Source of the DNA: Bacteroidales bacterium
GTDB taxonomy: Bacteria; Bacteroidota; Bacteroidia; Bacteroidales; Muribaculaceae
DNA length: 24,221 nt
Direction of reading: 5' to 3'
Assembly: GCA_004555955.1 (NCBI GenBank)
Contig: SFJG01000027.1
Coordinates: 1 to 24,221 of the forward strand
Each line of letters begins with the position of its first letter. Position 1 is the stretch's first letter. Below the pieces are notes generated by a model. That model searched no databases, was not told the DNA's origin, and saw only the letters and a list, made by a program, of their open reading frames with translations. Shown here one piece after another: positions 7,603-15,206 of this stretch. The translations under genes and the position numbers were made by a program.

Positions 7603-9695
7603 GAGACGAAGTGCGAGCAAAACATGGCGAGTTTACCGTCCGATTCTCCGAGACTACCAATCGGTTGCATCGACGTAAATTCGCCTTTTGCATTGTAGAA
7701 GAATTGGACTTTCGCCACGCCGTCGGTCTGCAGATGATAAGTGTCGCAATAGTTTTCCGACGTAACGTTGAGCAACGTAATGCCATCGCCTTCAAGCAAT
7801 TCGCGCACGTAGGCAAACAGTTTTTCCGCCAAAGGACGTTCGGGCGCGCTAAACGTCACCTCCGCGCCGCCCAACGAACGGCGGATAATTGCTTCAGCCT
7901 CTTGCTCAAACACCTCGCCCGACCGATTGGCCAAAGTGGTCTTAGTATAGCCTTTGGAGTTGTACCAAAGCACAAACGTAGCACTCTCGACAGCATTACA
8001 CAACGTGATGCGATGCTGATAGGCATAACGACGGTCTTCCGACGCCGACATTCCCACTTGCAACGCCAACCGCTGAATACGGCTAAAGCGTTCGTCGCGA
8101 TAATCCACGTCGGAGGTTGCAGTCGACACCTTTAACTTCGGTTGCAACTGAATCGGACGCACTACAAGTTTCGACAGATAGTTGAATTGCGGAGCACGAT
8201 AGAGCCACAGGCAACCGCTACTGCGTGTAATCGACGTATATGCCCAACGGAAATACGTCTCGTTCGACTGGCTGCCGCCGGCGCGATTCATGTCGACAAA
8301 CACGTTTCGCCATTCGCCGCCCTGCGCTTTGTGACACGTTATGGCATAGCCGTACTTACAAACAACGGCATTGAAATACTCATCTTTTTGCACTCTGTCG
8401 ACATAGCATTTCACCATATCTTCGAGCATCGTATTGCCCTTCATCTCGTCCGGATGGTTAAGCGCCGAGCGTATTTCCTTGAGGTGCTTGCGCAGTTTTT
8501 CCGGCAACTTTTCGTGGAAGAGCACCGTCTGCGCCTGAACGACTTCTTTCGACACTATGGCATTCTCGTCGTCGATAAAGTTGTCGAGCAACATCACCTT
8601 GGCTTCCTTACGCTGTCCATACGAGCGATACTCAATCTTTACCTTGCGGAATGTCAAATCGACCAACTTGCCCGAGCCGCGAAGCCTCACCGGATAGCGC
8701 TCGACAGCCGCATCGGAGTCACACTCGACCACCCGCACAAAACTGCCGTTGAACAGCTCGCAATCCGCGCGATAGTTGTTGCGAGCAATCATCAGCAACT
8801 CGCCCGGCAATAGCCGCGCAACTTTTGTGCCGAAATAATGTCGGCGAATGGCTTGATTGTATTGCAAAGCCTGTCGATTGGTATGCGTTATAACTATGCT
8901 TTGCGGATTGGGTTTGTCGGGCATCAACCGGAAGTAAGGCTCCAACAAATCGTTGTCGGCGTTGACCACATCGTCGGCATAGTCGACCGTAAACGACATA
9001 AACGACTTTCGGTCGATGCTCCGGCGAAGCGCTGTGGCATTGAGCAGAATCCCACTCTCAACGTCTTGACGCACCACTTCGTCGAGCAAAGCCACTCGGC
9101 AATCGACGTTATAATGAGTCGCAAGATAGTCTTGGTCCATCGCCGGCGAAAGGCTCTGCCCTACCGGTGGCAACTGCGCATAATCGCCCACAAAAACAAT
9201 CTTTCTGCCATCGGCATAACTAAACAAATCTTTCAGAAGGTGACCGCTGCCGAACGTAAACAAATCGTTCTCGGAGAAGCAATCTTGTATCATAGAAGCC
9301 TCGTCGACGAAATAGATTGCCTCTTCACTGTCTTCGTTTTTGCGCAAAACGAATTTCAGCTGAATGATATCGTCTTCGCTGACGTTATTCATCCGTCGCT
9401 TGCTGCTGTTGCTCAACATATAGATGGCACGATGGACAGTAGACGCTTGCAGACCGGTTTTTTCCGACAAAATCATCGCAGCACGACCCGTTGGCGCCAT
9501 TACGTGGCATACGCGTTGCGCCGCTTGCTCGCCATCTTCTACGCCGCGAGCGATGTCGACAAACGCCTTGAGAATCGTCGTCTTTCCCGTTCCGGCAGCG
9601 CCTTTCAGGATGAAAATCGTACTATCGTCGTCGAGGAATTGCCGAAAAGCCTCAACCGCATTTTGTTGCGACCGTGTGTATTCAATATTTCCCAT
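7599..9695 (-). CDS. RecD/UvrD-like ATP-dependent DNA helicase
   Basis: This 698-aa superfamily 1 helicase begins with a Q-motif-like segment (TRSQQNAVEAF). Walker A is GAAGTGKT at residues 32-39, Walker B is YFVDEAS, motif III is VGDYAQLPPVGQ, and the C-terminal UvrD_C_2 part contains GYAITCHKAQGGEW. It resembles short RecD2-like AAA_30 helicases. The last 150 or so residues (from about RLALQVGMSASEDRR) form a region I do not recognise. A TTG at 9716 would overlap the rsgA stop; the ATG at 9695 fits homologous N-termini better and leaves a 17-nt gap to rsgA. Both genes are probably transcribed from the rsgA promoter. Confidence 0.87.
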   Translation of the reverse strand: MGNIEYTRSQQNAVEAFRQFLDDDSTIFILKGAAGTGKTTILKAFVDIARGVEDGEQAAQRVCHVMAPTGRAAMILSEKTGLQASTVHRAIYMLSNSSKRRMNNVSEDDIIQLKFVLRKNEDSEEAIYFVDEASMIQDCFSENDLFTFGSGHLLKDLFSYADGRKIVFVGDYAQLPPVGQSLSPAMDQDYLATHYNVDCRVALLDEVVRQDVESGILLNATALRRSIDRKSFMSFTVDYADDVVNADNDLLEPYFRLMPDKPNPQSIVITHTNRQALQYNQAIRRHYFGTKVARLLPGELLMIARNNYRADCELFNGSFVRVVECDSDAAVERYPVRLRGSGKLVDLTFRKVKIEYRSYGQRKEAKVMLLDNFIDDENAIVSKEVVQAQTVLFHEKLPEKLRKHLKEIRSALNHPDEMKGNTMLEDMVKCYVDRVQKDEYFNAVVCKYGYAITCHKAQGGEWRNVFVDMNRAGGSQSNETYFRWAYTSITRSSGCLWLYRAPQFNYLSKLVVRPIQLQPKLKVSTATSDVDYRDERFSRIQRLALQVGMSASEDRRYAYQHRITLCNAVESATFVLWYNSKGYTKTTLANRSGEVFEQEAEAIIRRSLGGAEVTFSAPERPLAEKLFAYVRELLEGDGITLLNVTSENYCDTYHLQTDGVAKVQFFYNAKGEFTSMQPIGSLGESDGKLAMFCSHFVS

Positions 9696-9712
9696 AATGT
9701 CTCTCAGCCGAA

Positions 9713-10642
9713 TCAAAACGGCTTTCTATACTTGTCGTCGGCACTATCGTCGATAATGCTCAAATAACTTGCATAACGCGACTCACTTATCAGATGATTT
9801 TCCAAAGCATCCTTGACTGCGCATCCCGGCTCGTGACGGTGCGTGCAGTTGCCATACTTACACCCGGCGGAAATGCGAAAAATTTCGGGGAAGAAATGCG
9901 CCACTTCTTCGGTGGCAAAATCAATCGTACCGAAGCCTTTGATACCCGGCGTGTCGATGATATAACCGCCGTCGGCAAGTTCGTACATTTCGGAGAACGT
10001 CGTCGTGTGCATACCCGTGTGATGCGTCTGCGACACTTCCGCCGTGCGAGCCTCAGCGCCCGGCACCAAGCGGTTGATAAGCGTCGACTTGCCCACGCCG
10101 GAATTGCCCGAAAGAAGGGTGGTTTTGCCGTGCAACATCGCGCGGATTTCGTCGAGCCCGATGTTCGCTGCCGCCGAAACCTCGACAACGCGATAGCCTA
10201 TCGACTCATAGAGATAGCGCACGCCGTCGCAATATTCGCGCATATCTTCATCGAGCAAATCAATCTTGTTGATGACAATCACCGCCGGCACGCGATAAGC
10301 CTCCGCCGTTGCCAAAAAGCGGTCGATAAACGTCGTCGACGTCAGCGGGTTGACCAACGACACGACAAGCATTGCCGCATCGAGATTAGAAGCAATGATG
10401 TGCGACTCCTTCGATAGATTCGACGCACGACGAATGATGTAGTTGCGGCGCTGATGCACCTCAACAATAAAGGCTACGTCAGCATTTTCGACTATCGTAA
10501 CCCTGTCGCCCACCGACACAGGATTGGTGGTACGCAGACCTTTCAACCGAAAATTGCCCTTTACCTTGCAATTGACGTAACGCGAATCGTCGGTCTTTAC
10601 CACATACCAACTGCCTGTATTCTTTACTACTAATCCTTCCAT
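9713..10642 (-). CDS. rsgA: Ribosome small-subunit-dependent GTPase A
   Basis: RsgA (YjeQ) is a circularly permuted GTPase that helps mature the 30S ribosomal subunit. The 309-aa product shows an N-terminal OB-fold, then G4 (INKIDLLD, about residue 125), G1 (LSGNSGVGKS, about 180) and G3 (DTPGI, about 227) in the permuted order, and the C-terminal zinc motif with spaced Cys and His residues (GCKYGNCTHRHEPGC). The start is ATG at 10642. Further upstream codons would read YLCGM through the promoter -7 box, so they are not coding. The helicase follows 17 nt downstream. Confidence 0.95.
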   Translation of the reverse strand: MEGLVVKNTGSWYVVKTDDSRYVNCKVKGNFRLKGLRTTNPVSVGDRVTIVENADVAFIVEVHQRRNYIIRRASNLSKESHIIASNLDAAMLVVSLVNPLTSTTFIDRFLATAEAYRVPAVIVINKIDLLDEDMREYCDGVRYLYESIGYRVVEVSAAANIGLDEIRAMLHGKTTLLSGNSGVGKSTLINRLVPGAEARTAEVSQTHHTGMHTTTFSEMYELADGGYIIDTPGIKGFGTIDFATEEVAHFFPEIFRISAGCKYGNCTHRHEPGCAVKDALENHLISESRYASYLSIIDDSADDKYRKPF

Positions 10643-10646
10643 ACCA

Positions 10647-10678
10647 CAAAGGTAAGAAATTTCCCGCCATTTTCCAAA
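10647..10678 (-). promoter_or_regulatory. rsgA promoter, predicted leaderless
   Basis: On the minus strand TACCTTTG (10654-10647) is a full TAnnTTTG -7 box, with TTTG at 10678-10675 as the -33 box, 20 bp apart. The A of the ATG is only 5 nt beyond the box, about where initiation would be expected, so the mRNA would have almost no leader. Confidence 0.75.
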
Positions 10679-10729
10679 AAAGCCGTAATACACCTCCGCA
10701 GAATAATTTTTCAAATATTTATCGTAAAA

Positions 10730-10761
10730 GTTGCATTTTTTAACGACAATTTATACATTTG
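10730..10761 (+). promoter_or_regulatory. Promoter of the outer-membrane protein gene
   Basis: GTTG at 10730-10733 serves as -33 box and TACATTTG at 10754-10761 as -7 box, about 20 bp apart. Initiation is expected near 10768, giving a leader of about 20 nt. It is divergent from the rsgA promoter, with about 50 bp between the two. Confidence 0.75.
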
Positions 10762-10788
10762 CGATATATTAACCCAACCAACCACACT

Positions 10789-11523
10789 ATGAAACAAAAA
10801 ATCATCGCTACCGTAGCAGCAATCAGCGTATCATTATGCGCAAATGCCATCGGTCCAAACGTATTTAACCATCTGGGAATCAATGTCGGAGTCGGCACAA
10901 CCGGTATTTCTATCGAAGCGGCAACACCGATTACCAATTTCGTACAACTTCGAGCAGGTGCTTCGTTTGTTCCTTCTATCAAATTCCACACCACAGAGAC
11001 AATCAACTACAGCCTTATGGGAGTACCGACCCAAACTGATGCAAGAATTAACGGCGATTTTAAGCGCACTCAGGGACAAGTGATTTTAAACGTCTACCCG
11101 ATTCCGAAGTGCTCGTTATTCGTATCGGCGGGAGCATATTTCGGTGGTAAAAAACTCATAAGCATCAGCGGACACTCCGACGAAGTGGCAGCAGCACAAG
11201 AAGCCGGTGTAATCAATACCGTTACCATCGGCAACTACGAACTACCGTTGGAAGACAACGGAAACGTTCACGGCTATATGAAAGTGGCAAACGTTCGCCC
11301 GTACGTAGGCATCGGTTGGGGTCGCGCAATTCCGAGCAAGTTGGTCAACTTCAACGTAGAATTGGGTGTTCAAATGCATAAAACGCCGAAAATCTACGAC
11401 AGCACAAATAAGGAAGTACCTATTTCGGTAGGACTCGACAACGACGACGCTTTCCAAAAGATTATGGACAAGTTGTCCGTCTGGCCCGTGCTTACTTTCC
11501 GCATCAGCGGCAAGATTTTCTAA
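10789..11523 (+). CDS. Outer-membrane beta-barrel-like protein
   Basis: This 244-aa protein has a signal peptide (MKQKIIATVAAISVSLCANA) and then a body of alternating amphipathic strands, such as FVQLRAGASFVPSIKF, GQVILNVYPIPKCSLFVSAG and VRPYVGIGWGRA. It ends LTFRISGKIF, with the C-terminal phenylalanine typical of BAM substrates. I cannot assign a specific family or substrate. The ATG at 10789 is chosen because the upstream in-frame Met at 10759 falls within the -7 box. The gene is monocistronic: own promoter upstream and a strong hairpin 20 nt downstream. Confidence 0.75.
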   Translation: MKQKIIATVAAISVSLCANAIGPNVFNHLGINVGVGTTGISIEAATPITNFVQLRAGASFVPSIKFHTTETINYSLMGVPTQTDARINGDFKRTQGQVILNVYPIPKCSLFVSAGAYFGGKKLISISGHSDEVAAAQEAGVINTVTIGNYELPLEDNGNVHGYMKVANVRPYVGIGWGRAIPSKLVNFNVELGVQMHKTPKIYDSTNKEVPISVGLDNDDAFQKIMDKLSVWPVLTFRISGKIF

Positions 11524-11542
11524 CTTCGACAAGTCGAGAAAT

Positions 11543-11579
11543 AAAAATGGCAGAATCCGCAACGGAATCTGCCATTTTT
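11543..11579. terminator. Bidirectional hairpin terminator
   Basis: AAAAATGGCAGA pairs with TCTGCCATTTTT, plus four inner pairs (TCCG/CGGA) after one A-A mismatch, around a CAA loop. A/T runs on both sides give a U-tract in either direction. It separates the plus-strand barrel gene from the convergent protease remnant. Confidence 0.9.
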
Positions 11580-11599
11580 ATTATCTATCAAGCGCACAA

Positions 11600-12211
11600 C
11601 TATTTCACAACGATTTTCCTTGTCAAGTGGGCATTGTCGGTTTTCACTTCGAGGACGTAAATACCGGAAGCGAGATTTGATGCATCGAGAGAGCCTTCGT
11701 CGCCGTCAATGGCAACCGAGCGTACGGCACAGCCGGACATGTTGTAAAGCGTAGCATTGAAGCGGCTTGCTCCTGCAAGGAACAGATTGTAGTTGTATCT
11801 GCCCGAAGGGGTTACAATAAGGCGAAGGTTGTCGTCTTTAAAAATCGAGCCGACGCTGCTATATTCAAGAGCCGCTTTGAGTGCACGCAATGCACTAGCG
11901 TAACCGTATTTCACTTTGTACGTATCGCCGTTAGCAGCAGTGGCAGTGCTTGTAATGATGTCGCGAACCATCGACGGAGTAAGTTCCGGACGAGCCTGAA
12001 GAATCAACAGTGCAATACCGGCAACTTGCGGGCACGACAATGAAGTACCTTCTGAAGCACCCCAATAATTATCGACATCGATACCGGCATAACATCCTGC
12101 CATTTCAATCGGATTTAGACTTGAATAATAACTGTTTCTGGGAGATATTACTGAATGCCCGGGTGCTAATACATGCGGCAATAAACTAACACAATTGCAT
12201 GTAACATTTTT
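11600..12211 (-). pseudogene. 5'-truncated S8 subtilisin-like protease with sorting tail
   Basis: Only the C-terminal third of a subtilase is present. The catalytic-serine segment GTSLSCPQVAGIALLIL is intact, preceded by VLAPGHSVISP and a YWGASE segment. The Asp and His catalytic regions that should lie some hundreds of residues upstream are absent. The frame is closed by a TGA at 12214-12212, and no ATG exists between there and the conserved part; only a TTG at 12181 could start it. The last 60 residues (LYNMSGCAVRSV, then ASGIYVLEVKT and RKIVVK) are a Por-secretion type sorting tail. Proteolysis by this fragment is unlikely. I read it as a decayed or truncated gene; an assembly or strain-specific deletion is also possible. 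Confidence 0.75.
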
Positions 12212-12337
12212 TCATAATTCTAATATATTTATCTATTAATTTCTATTTAAAGCCACAATAATATTTCTATTTTTAATGCAAAATTACAAATTAATAAATA
12301 ACCGACAAAAGCCGAATCGATTTTTCAGCAAATCTTA

Positions 12338-12367
12338 CTTGAAATTAAAACCGCTTGAAATTAAAAC
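12338..12367. repeat. 14-bp direct repeat, 2-bp spacer
   Basis: CTTGAAATTAAAAC occurs at 12338-12351 and again at 12354-12367, ending at the nuclease stop codon. The 185-nt AT-rich stretch from here back to the protease remnant holds no gene that I can see. Confidence 0.85.
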
Positions 12368-13155
12368 TATTTATTTCTATTTAGAAAGTCAAAAATGATT
12401 TCCAGCTCGTTGTCCATACGCGGAATTTTGACAATTTTATAGTTGGGAAGCGATGGATGCAGCACAACGAGATTCATCCGCGCAATGCGTAGACCGTAGT
12501 TCTTCTCAAGGATATAGCGATAAAGATTCTGCTGCAAGCAGTAATGAATATATGATGTATCGGTAAGGTGTTCCAACCCGTTAATACCTGAACTCCAACG
12601 ATTAACTTCGTCGGGATTGATTTTCGAACTTCGTTTCCAGTCGAAGATTTCGAAAGCGCCGTCATCAGTTCGACAAAGCAAATCGATAGTTCCTGCAATG
12701 CGATGCTCGTCATCGTAGACCTGCCACTCCGTGCGAAACGGTCGATATTCGACATTGGCATCGAAACGCTTAAACAGATTCCATTCGTGCGAAATGTCGA
12801 TTGTCTTCTGCATTTCATACTGCTTGCCGCAGTATTCAAAGTTATAGAGCAAGTCGGGCTTGGCTCCGGAATTTATGTACAGTTCGATTTGTCGATGCAT
12901 ATGCGTACCCGCTCCCGCTGCACAGAGACCTTTTGCTTCCCACTCTTCGCGCAGACGTGCCGCCTCCGTTTCGTTGTTTGTCTTTTGTCGGCTCCAAAAT
13001 ACGGCATCGAAAGGCTTAAAAAATTTTGCAACAACGCTCGACACCGGCGTCATTTCGCCAATTCCGGCGACTGTATAGGTATGAGTTTTCTCCTCAAAGG
13101 CGATTCTTTTGTCTTGTTCAAACTCCAAATCTGAGCCGTCTAAGTTCCTTTTCAT
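12367..13155 (-). CDS. PD-(D/E)XK nuclease-family protein (RecB/Cas4-like)
   Basis: This 262-aa protein has the ordered motifs of the RecB-type PD-(D/E)XK nucleases: GTHMH around residues 83-87, GTID with Asp158, EIFDWK with Asp172 and Lys174, and a QQNLYRY motif about 40 residues later, matching the Q-x-x-x-Y signature. These would coordinate a metal ion for DNA cleavage. No helicase or cysteine cluster is attached, so it is a stand-alone nuclease domain. The start is ATG at 13155 (MKRNLDG); the longer frame to 13236 would translate an AT-rich leader. It lies downstream of the small RNA unit, with no separate promoter that I can identify, so it may depend on read-through. The biological role (repair, phage remnant or defence) is open. 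Confidence 0.75.
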   Translation of the reverse strand: MKRNLDGSDLEFEQDKRIAFEEKTHTYTVAGIGEMTPVSSVVAKFFKPFDAVFWSRQKTNNETEAARLREEWEAKGLCAAGAGTHMHRQIELYINSGAKPDLLYNFEYCGKQYEMQKTIDISHEWNLFKRFDANVEYRPFRTEWQVYDDEHRIAGTIDLLCRTDDGAFEIFDWKRSSKINPDEVNRWSSGINGLEHLTDTSYIHYCLQQNLYRYILEKNYGLRIARMNLVVLHPSLPNYKIVKIPRMDNELEIIFDFLNRNK

Positions 13156-13192
13156 ATTTATATTTTGTATTATTATGTTCGAAATCAACACA

Positions 13193-13264
13193 TTAAAAAT
13201 ATACACAAAAAAAATTGATTGTCTCCCGACAACCAATCTTAATTAACCTTAAATCTAATACCAT
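13193..13264 (-). CDS. Possible 23-codon reading frame inside the small RNA
   Basis: An ATG about 7 nt after the predicted transcript start opens a frame beginning MVLDLRLIKIGCRETI. It runs through the terminator hairpin and U-tract to a TAA. A frame across a terminator hairpin is what a leader-peptide attenuator would look like, but coding has not been shown and no ribosome-binding site is evident. Confidence 0.25.
   Translation of the reverse strand: MVLDLRLIKIGCRETINFFCVYF
13207..13237 (-). terminator. Intrinsic terminator of the small RNA
   Basis: On the minus strand ATTGGTTGTC pairs with GACAATCAAT around a GGGA loop and is followed by eight Us. The one imperfect pair is a G-U wobble in minus-strand RNA but an A-C mismatch in plus-strand RNA, which supports the minus direction. 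Confidence 0.85.
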
Positions 13265-13271
13265 GAAAAAC
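13207..13271 (-). ncRNA. Short RNA resembling the Bacteroidales-1 motif
   Basis: A promoter and a terminator bracket about 65 nt on the minus strand. The initial part is unstructured (around TTTTTCATGGTATTAGAT), and the 3' part folds into a 10-bp hairpin. From memory, Bacteroidales-1 RNAs are described as about 60 nt, bounded by a Bacteroidota promoter and a terminator, which is the layout here. The family name is recollection; a covariance-model search has not been run. Confidence 0.6.
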
Positions 13272-13277
13272 ACATTG

Positions 13278-13308
13278 CAAAGGTACAAATAATAATTGTA
13301 ACACCAAC
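13278..13308 (-). promoter_or_regulatory. Promoter of the small RNA
   Basis: Minus-strand TACCTTTG at 13285-13278 is the -7 box and GTTG at 13308-13305 the -33 box, with exactly 19 bp between. Initiation would fall near 13271. Confidence 0.8.
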
Positions 13309-13351
13309 AAAACATCAAAAAAAATCGCATCGTATTAACCATAATTAACCG

Positions 13352-13367
13352 TAAGAGTGTACTCTTA
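13352..13367. promoter_or_regulatory. Palindrome, possible operator
   Basis: TAAGAGT and ACTCTTA form 7-bp arms around a GT centre. It lies between the small RNA promoter and the small plus-strand gene, next to a duplicated ATTAACC word. Regulator binding is inference only. Confidence 0.35.
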
Positions 13368-13448
13368 GAAAAATAGATTAACAAAATAGAATTAATATTT
13401 CAGTTTTAGCATCATTTGCAGGCGACAACATTAGCAAGAAGAAGAATA

Positions 13449-13892
13449 ATGCACAAAAAAACAAATTTTTCAAACAAAAAATCGAACAAAAAGGATAGTA
13501 AATTGGTTAATATATTAAAACATCCAATACAAGATATGATAAATAAAGAAGGCATACGATATTTATATCACAGCAAACGGCCTGCGGACGGCTATTCCGA
13601 GGAGTTTCTGCAAAGCATTTGTGAAAAGTGCCGAAAATTTCATCAAATAGAGATAAAGGATGGATTTTTGGAAATCGGAACACTGGATATGAACAATCCG
13701 TTTCGCCGCATCAAGTTTTCGTGCATACAAAACATCGAAGATTTAGGCGACGAAGTGGCTGTGGTGCTAAAACCGTGCATAATATTTTTCAACAACATCA
13801 CCGGAAAAATCAACATCAACTTGCGCAACGAGCAACGCCGCGCCACCATCATTTGGCGTTGGCTGCGAAAGATGCTACGGTTCGGCTTTTAG
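13449..13892 (+). CDS. Small hypothetical protein, 147 aa
   Basis: The N-terminus is very basic and lysine/asparagine-rich (MHKKTNFSNKKSNKKDSK), followed by a compact domain with YLYHSKRPADGYSEEFLQSI, a CEKCRKF pair of cysteines and GFLEIGTLDMNNPFRRIKF. It ends in a Trp/Arg-rich helix (IIWRWLRKMLRFGF). No family is recognised. I chose the ATG at 13449 over a TTG at 13416. Its last 18 nt overlap the 3' end of convergent tilS. Coding is supported by a codon pattern similar to neighbours in the second half. Confidence 0.6.
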   Translation: MHKKTNFSNKKSNKKDSKLVNILKHPIQDMINKEGIRYLYHSKRPADGYSEEFLQSICEKCRKFHQIEIKDGFLEIGTLDMNNPFRRIKFSCIQNIEDLGDEVAVVLKPCIIFFNNITGKININLRNEQRRATIIWRWLRKMLRFGF

Positions 13893-15203
13893 CACGACGA
13901 CTCTTTTAGTTTCTTCGCCGACTGCATAGTGCACGGCGGCACGATGACCGACAATCCAGAGAATCTTATCTTCTTCGCAAAGCAACCACGTTCTTCGCTT
14001 TTGAAGTATCGAAAATTTATTATCAGAGAAAAAGTCGCTCAACTTTTTCCGACACTTCATGCCGAAAGGCTGAAAACGGTCGCCCTGTCGCCAATGCCGC
14101 AGGGAAAGTTTAGCGGCGAGGATTGACTCGTCGAAATAAGCCACAGCAGGACCCCCATCGAAGCGAAAATCGTCGGTCCGCTCTACGACCGAGCAATCTA
14201 ACTTAGTCGGCAAAGCGGTCACATCGTCGAGCGAAAAAGCATATTCTTCATCGTCAACCACGTCGGGCGCAACAATGATTTCACCGCGAGTCCGTTCCGC
14301 CACATAACCGTTAGCCATAAACAGAGCGCCGGGCAAGCCGTCGCGCAACATATCCTCAAGTTGCGACGACGTAAAGCCGTAGGGATGCAAAAATTCGTGA
14401 AGCAACGTTGAGGGATGCTCCGAGCGGAGCAAACCGATGAGGTCGACGTGCAGTTGACTGCCTTCGTAGCGGCACAATTGATTGTGACGCTCGCCGACTG
14501 CGGCACGGAACACCGCCAAATCGCCGCGAAGATTCGCCAGCGTGTCGAGAATTGCTTGGTCGGCTCCCGGAAACTCGCACAGCAAAGTCGGCATAATGAT
14601 ATTTCGTATTTTGTTGCGCTTATATTCGGTCTGCAAGTTCGTGCTGTCGACCACAAACGATTCACCGACAGCCGAAAGATAGTCCTCAATGTCGGCACGT
14701 CGCACGCAGAGCAACGGACGAACGACATCGCCGTTGCGAGGCTTAATGCCTACAATACCCGAGATGCCTGTGCCACGAAGAAGATTGAGAAAAAACGTTT
14801 CGATACAGTCGTCTGCGTGATGAGCAACGGCAATGGCTCGACACCCGTAACGGCTGCGCAACTGCTCAAACCAATCGTAACGGAGCCGGCGACAAGCCAT
14901 TTCGACAGAGCAATCGTGCGTGCTGCGATAGCCATCGACGTCGAAGTCGACAAAACTACATTCAACACCCAAGCGCGAGGTGAGAGAGCGCACAAACGCT
15001 TCGTCGCGAGCCGATTCGTCGCCACGAAGATGGAAATTGCAATGACAAGCACGACACGGATAGCCTAACGCCCTTAGAACTAACAGCAAAGCGACCGAGT
15101 CGGCGCCGCCGCTCAACGTCACCAAAACGTCGCCCGACCCTTCGAGAAGCCCCTCTGCGACCACATATTCGGCTATCTTCTGCTCAAATTTCGATTTTTC
15201 CAT
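13875..15203 (-). CDS. tilS: tRNA(Ile)-lysidine synthetase
   Basis: TilS converts C34 of the tRNA-Ile CAU anticodon to lysidine using ATP and lysine, so that it reads AUA codons. The 442-aa product has the PP-loop motif LSGGADS at residues 30-36, then CHCNFHLRGDESARDEAFV and the FVDFDVDGYR segment. The C-terminal TilS domain is recognisable (LRHWRQGDRFQPFG, then KKLSDFFSDNKFS). The ATG at 15203 lies 4 nt past a -7 box; upstream in-frame codons (YLCG) lie within the promoter and are not coding. It is divergent from pheS and convergent with the small gene at 13449. Confidence 0.95.
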   Translation of the reverse strand: MEKSKFEQKIAEYVVAEGLLEGSGDVLVTLSGGADSVALLLVLRALGYPCRACHCNFHLRGDESARDEAFVRSLTSRLGVECSFVDFDVDGYRSTHDCSVEMACRRLRYDWFEQLRSRYGCRAIAVAHHADDCIETFFLNLLRGTGISGIVGIKPRNGDVVRPLLCVRRADIEDYLSAVGESFVVDSTNLQTEYKRNKIRNIIMPTLLCEFPGADQAILDTLANLRGDLAVFRAAVGERHNQLCRYEGSQLHVDLIGLLRSEHPSTLLHEFLHPYGFTSSQLEDMLRDGLPGALFMANGYVAERTRGEIIVAPDVVDDEEYAFSLDDVTALPTKLDCSVVERTDDFRFDGGPAVAYFDESILAAKLSLRHWRQGDRFQPFGMKCRKKLSDFFSDNKFSILQKRRTWLLCEEDKILWIVGHRAAVHYAVGEETKRVVVLKAEP

Positions 15204-15206
15204 ACC

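Noticed and set aside
8142..9767. Long plus-strand reading frames of 223 and 309 codons
   Set aside because: They are antisense to the helicase, whose motifs are complete. The translations have no recognisable domain, and open frames on the opposite strand are common at this codon usage.
13416..13448. Upstream TTG start for the small gene at 13449
   Set aside because: It would add eleven residues of low quality (QATTLARRRI); the ATG at 13449 is preferable.
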